Assembly: GCA_003586115.2 (NCBI GenBank)
Contig: QVOM02000029.1
Coordinates: 24,241,348 to 24,305,347 of the forward strand
Length of the DNA stretch: 64,000 bases
Origin: Salvator merianae
Taxonomy: Eukaryota > Chordata > Lepidosauria > Squamata > Teiidae
Direction: 5' to 3'
The position numbers and the translations under genes were made by a program. Below the pieces are notes generated by a model. It ran no database searches. It saw only the letters and a list, made by a program, of their open reading frames with translations, and was not told the DNA's origin. Positions 60,500 to 64,000 of this stretch are shown in pieces. How positions within the stretch are numbered: position 1 is the first letter of the stretch; every line of letters starts with the position of its first letter.

Positions 60500-63029
60500 A
60501 TTCTTTTCTGCTTTAATATTATGAAAGATGCACTTTGCTAGACCCCCGAATGCTTTTTTTGGTTCATGTGAAATATATTTATGATCATTATAGCATACAA
60601 TATTATATTCATTATTATTCATAGCAAGAGAACATATGCTTTAAGAAGAAATTGAGTTTATCCTCAAAGAAAACCTCAACAGTTGGGACAGTTAATTATC
60701 TAAGCATCTCTAATAAAATGCATCATGGTCTATTTAAAACAAGCAAGCAAGCAAAAACCAACCAATATGGACACCTTATAAACAGCACAGATATGGTTTC
60801 TTGTTGTAAATGATTGATTGCCTTTCCATTCTTACATACCTGGTTGGGAAGCTGCAGTGAAATCTAATTTTTATTACTGATTACGTTTGGCTATGCCTTC
60901 TTCCCGTCATCATTAATTCTAACATTAATTAAACTCATCAGCTGTGCGGCTGTTTGTATATATATGCTGTGGTCTAGGATTATAAATCAGTAAATAAATT
61001 CAGTTCAGTAAAATTATTCATGCAACAGTCCCTGGGCAGCTCTGCATAGGCACGCCAAGGAAAGCTGATGTCCTTATAGTTAGTGATGGCTTGTGGACCT
61101 TGTGGTCACTTGCTCTTAAAGCTACAAGCTGCCACTAGACTGTGTGGGAAGTTTGAGACTCCAAATGGAAGCCTGATTTTGCTTTACTTAAATCCAACTT
61201 TAATCTGTTGGGCATCAAAGTACAATTCAAGTCCTGAAAGATGTCTCTCTCAATGTTGTGACCAAAATCAAGAAAAGAAAGCTGCTGTAATTTATCAGTA
61301 TCCTAATAGGTGGGTCACAGTTGAGCTTCATTATACTGGTTTGTTTCTATATAATGTCCTTTGTTTCAAGGTGTGATGGCTTAGAAGCTGTTCCTTGGAA
61401 AAGCAGAACAGCTAGTTGTTGGAATGGGAGATGCAAAACAGCTGCAAGTTGGGAATTTCCTAGCAAAGATAAAACTGTATTGGTAACTAGTTGAAGGACA
61501 GGAGAGATAAATCTGAAGCAATGTGGATTGAAGGAAATGGGAAGAGAACGTAGAAGAGATAGACAGAAGACAAGATGCTACTGCTGGAGAAGAGTTACAA
61601 ATGGAAGGCTGCTGAACAGATGAGAGCAGGAATAGTGGAAGAGAAGGAGAGGTGCTGAGACCAGAAGAATTTGGAGAAGTTGATAGCTTGTGAATTTGGG
61701 AGGGAGAGAATGGAATGCTATGTCTCAACATTAACAGTGTGGGAAACAGACTTATTGGTTATGTATTTGTAAATAACAGGGTAGAGAAAGGAAACAATTT
61801 GGTAGTGATGGTTAGTTCTCCTTATACTATCCTTGTAAATAAATCCCTTTGTACCTTCTTAGATCTTGTTATTCTGTTCTTTCCTCCATATTGGGTTTAC
61901 TTGCATCTCACTCATCAGTAATGAACCTGTCACACAAGGTCAATAGGCATAGATGAAATAATACTATGCCACATGAAGATCCCAGATCATTCCTTCTTTC
62001 AGTGTGTAAAAACTATTGGGATGTATGCTACTTATTTCCATTGCAGGTGTTTGGCTAGGATATCTTATATTATATAAACAGACAGAATTCCGTCCTGGTC
62101 TTTTCAAATTCTCCTTCAAAAGAAAAGGCACAAGTGTGTTCAGACAGTGGCTAAATATATACCTGAACCTTTTGAATTAACTGCATGTATATGTAGCTGC
62201 TGTCTCCAACCCCTTTCAGATATGCACACTATGGTAAATTCTTTTGTCCAACTACATTTGTTGAAAAGCAGCTCAAAAAACTCAGTTCACAATAGCCAAA
62301 CTTGCTTCTGGCTTATTCTGTCTTTAACATTACATTTGTCCAGGTAAAGACAATAGGAACTGTTCTCTGAGTAGAGGATGGGGGGGGGGGGATCCTGTGG
62401 TCCTATAACTGATGAGAAATGTATTTCACAGCTTTGCAGTAGTGACACTTGCATCTTTGTGTCCTAATTATTGCCATCTTTTGTAATGAAAATATAGTTT
62501 CCCTTTCTTTGGATGGCTTCTTTCATTTGTGCCTGCTTCAGAAGACTTTGCAAAAGAAACTGTTTTGACATCACACTGTAAATGATTCCTGTTGGAGCTA
62601 AACTTTGTAGTTAAGGTTAAATTTAAGTATATTTTCCTTTCCCCCTAATTCAAGGTGACTTGTTCTAGCTTCAAAGGCTGTAATGGGCACCCTGGAAGTT
62701 TCATATCTATAAGTGTGCTGATTACATTCCAAACAGTCCATGTTATTAGCTGAAGCAAATTTATGTCTGTGCTAAAAGGGCACCTTCTTGGAGCCTATAA
62801 TCTAACAGACCTTTTCATGATAGATTTTTCCTTTCCAGTATTTAGTAAAAATGTCACACCATAAATATGAGACAACAATATATAATGAAAAGAGAGATCA
62901 GGGTAGTCGAGAGCAATAGGAGTTCATACATTTTTATGAACTTAGTGCTTCAAATAGCTTGATAAGTGTATAGGTCAAAGGGTGGACTAATGCTTTGTAG
63001 GGATCTGATGGCACTTGTTTATTTCTGAG
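60500..63029. other. AT-rich intronic DNA
   Basis: 60540-61010 is repeat-poor with TAAT/ATTA motifs and might hold conserved noncoding sequence. 61381-61731 is purine-rich on the plus strand; its 116-codon Ser-rich minus frame has no domain. A G run is at 62380-62390. Confidence 0.35.
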
Positions 63030-63078
63030 CATTTATATACTGCTTTCCATTAACTAACTTAAAGTGCTTTACAAATTA
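63030..63078 (-). mobile_element. L2-like LINE tail
   Basis: 'gcatttatatactgctttcc' and 'aaagtgctttacaaa' form a typical L2 3' end in reverse. Confidence 0.5.
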
Positions 63079-63159
63079 GCTGTGAAGGGCAGAATCATTA
63101 TTAAAAAGTTTTAACAATTAAAAGTATTTACCCTTTGGTACAAGCAGAGTACAGACTTA

Positions 63160-63388
63160 GGCTGTGATCAGCCACAAAAAAAAAAAAAAAAAAAAAAAAA
63201 CCTATCTCTGAGGCGATTCAAAGATGGCTTTGAGGTGGGATTGTTCACACACCAGTCTGCCCCTCCCCTTTCTCATGAACATTCTATGCTTGAAAAGGTG
63301 GATTAGAGAAGACTTGGGAACATGAGTGCCACACAGGTCTCTATGAGGCACCTCTGAGGTGCCCCTTTTGTTATGTTTGAACACAGCC
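63160..63388. mobile_element. F3 Harbinger-like MITE with TTA target duplication
   Basis: Left GGCTGTGATCAGCC; right GTTTGAACACAGCC. TTA flanks both (63157-63159 and 63389-63391). A run of about 25 A (63175-63200) sits near the left end. 'ctcatgaacattctatgctt' and 'gaacatgagtgccacac' match the copies at 12775 and 13365. Confidence 0.85.
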
Positions 63389-63754
63389 TTATAATACTTC
63401 ATACTTTTACACAGCTTATTAATGAGATCTGCTTTACCATTTAGAGAAAATGGTGTTTGATTATTGATGAACAAAAATTACTAGACTTTGTCCACCAACT
63501 TGGTAGCTTATTCCCTGACCTTCATTGTTCAGGTAAGTGTGAAAAGGGGGATGATACTCTCCCACTGTCCCTGCGGAAGTTCTCTGTGGTCCAGAGCTGG
63601 TGCTATTGTTTGATGGGTCACTGCTAGATGGAATCTTCTAATGGCAAGTCTCTCATAGTCATGACATGGATAACATGGCTGTCTGATCCTAGGAATAAAT
63701 GGAATGGAACCTAAATCTAACCATGGAATTGACCTAGATTTCTCACGACTGGCA

Positions 63755-63852
63755 TAACAAGCAAGTCATGTCAGACTAATCTCATTTCCTTTTATGACAA
63801 AATTACTGGATGGATCGATCAAGGAAAGGCTGTGGACATAGTATATCTTGAT
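63755..63852 (+). mobile_element. CR1 LINE reverse transcriptase fragment
   Basis: An open frame reads SCQTNLISFYDKITGW then DQGKAVDIVYLD, the CR1 region ending at the first catalytic Asp. It stops abruptly where the hAT-like terminus begins. Confidence 0.85.
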
Positions 63853-64000
63853 AGGGATGTGCACGAAGACACTTTTCCCTTTTCGCTTCGCAGGAATGCG
63901 AAGCTCCTAGGCTTCGTTTTTGTGTGAAAAAATACGCACGAAAATGAAGCCCTTCGTATACGCGGCGAAGATTTTCGCCGCGAATGGAAGCAGAGAAATC
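63853..64000. mobile_element. hAT-like element left end, cut by window edge
   Basis: Begins AGGGATGTGCACGAAGAC, close to the AGAGATGTGCA termini of the hAT MITEs here. The interior is CpG-dense with inverted motifs (CGGCGAA / TTCGCCG at 63962-63979; GCGAAGC / GCTTCG). The copy looks young. Confidence 0.6.

Overview
This window reads as non-repetitive-to-repeat-rich intronic DNA of a squamate reptile (lizard or snake; not resolved further). The grounds are the mix of repeats: CR1 and L2/L3-like LINEs, one of them nearly intact; a BovB (RTE) 3' end; an L1 tail; and many short TIR elements of PIF/Harbinger and hAT type. No bacterial, organellar, rRNA, tRNA or CRISPR signature was seen.

The only protein-coding exon I can support is 50888-51110 (+). 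It encodes the start of the first CUB domain of a CSMD-family protein and matches CSMD3 best from memory. The rest of the window is best read as flanking introns of that gene: about 50.9 kb upstream (intron 1 side) and 12.9 kb downstream (intron 2 side). Neither the signal-peptide exon before it nor the exon completing the CUB domain was found. The 3' splice site abuts a (CTTT)n(CTTC)n microsatellite that forms its whole polypyrimidine tract.

Layout: 1-5.1 kb holds a TIR-element end, a CR1 tail, AT-rich intron and a large inverted repeat. 5.1-9.6 kb holds uncharacterised GC-richer repeats, a TIR element and L2 tails. 11-15.7 kb holds nested TIR elements. 17-25.6 kb holds CR1, BovB, hAT and Harbinger-like MITEs. 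26-34 kb holds an L1 tail, L2 pieces and TIR elements. 34.1-36.2 kb is a young minus-strand LINE containing a 105-bp assembly duplication around a single N. 36.5-45.3 kb holds a long TIR element, a decayed CR1 ORF2 and L2. 45.6-46.4 kb is a cluster of purine/pyrimidine microsatellites, including 31 perfect CTT units. 48-53 kb holds MITEs, the exon, and a decayed L2 with a nested hAT MITE. 56-60.5 kb holds three TIR elements. 63-64 kb holds a Harbinger-like MITE and a CR1 piece cut by a hAT-like end.

The strongest unexplained signal is a dispersed family of about 15 copies, close to a tenth of the window. Its termini are GGGCCTGTTCRCACTTT, several copies have 3-bp target duplications, and one end carries up to three successive hairpins. 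Sequences of those hairpins differ between copies while pairing is kept. I know of no name for this family; it behaves as a non-autonomous PIF/Harbinger-like element.
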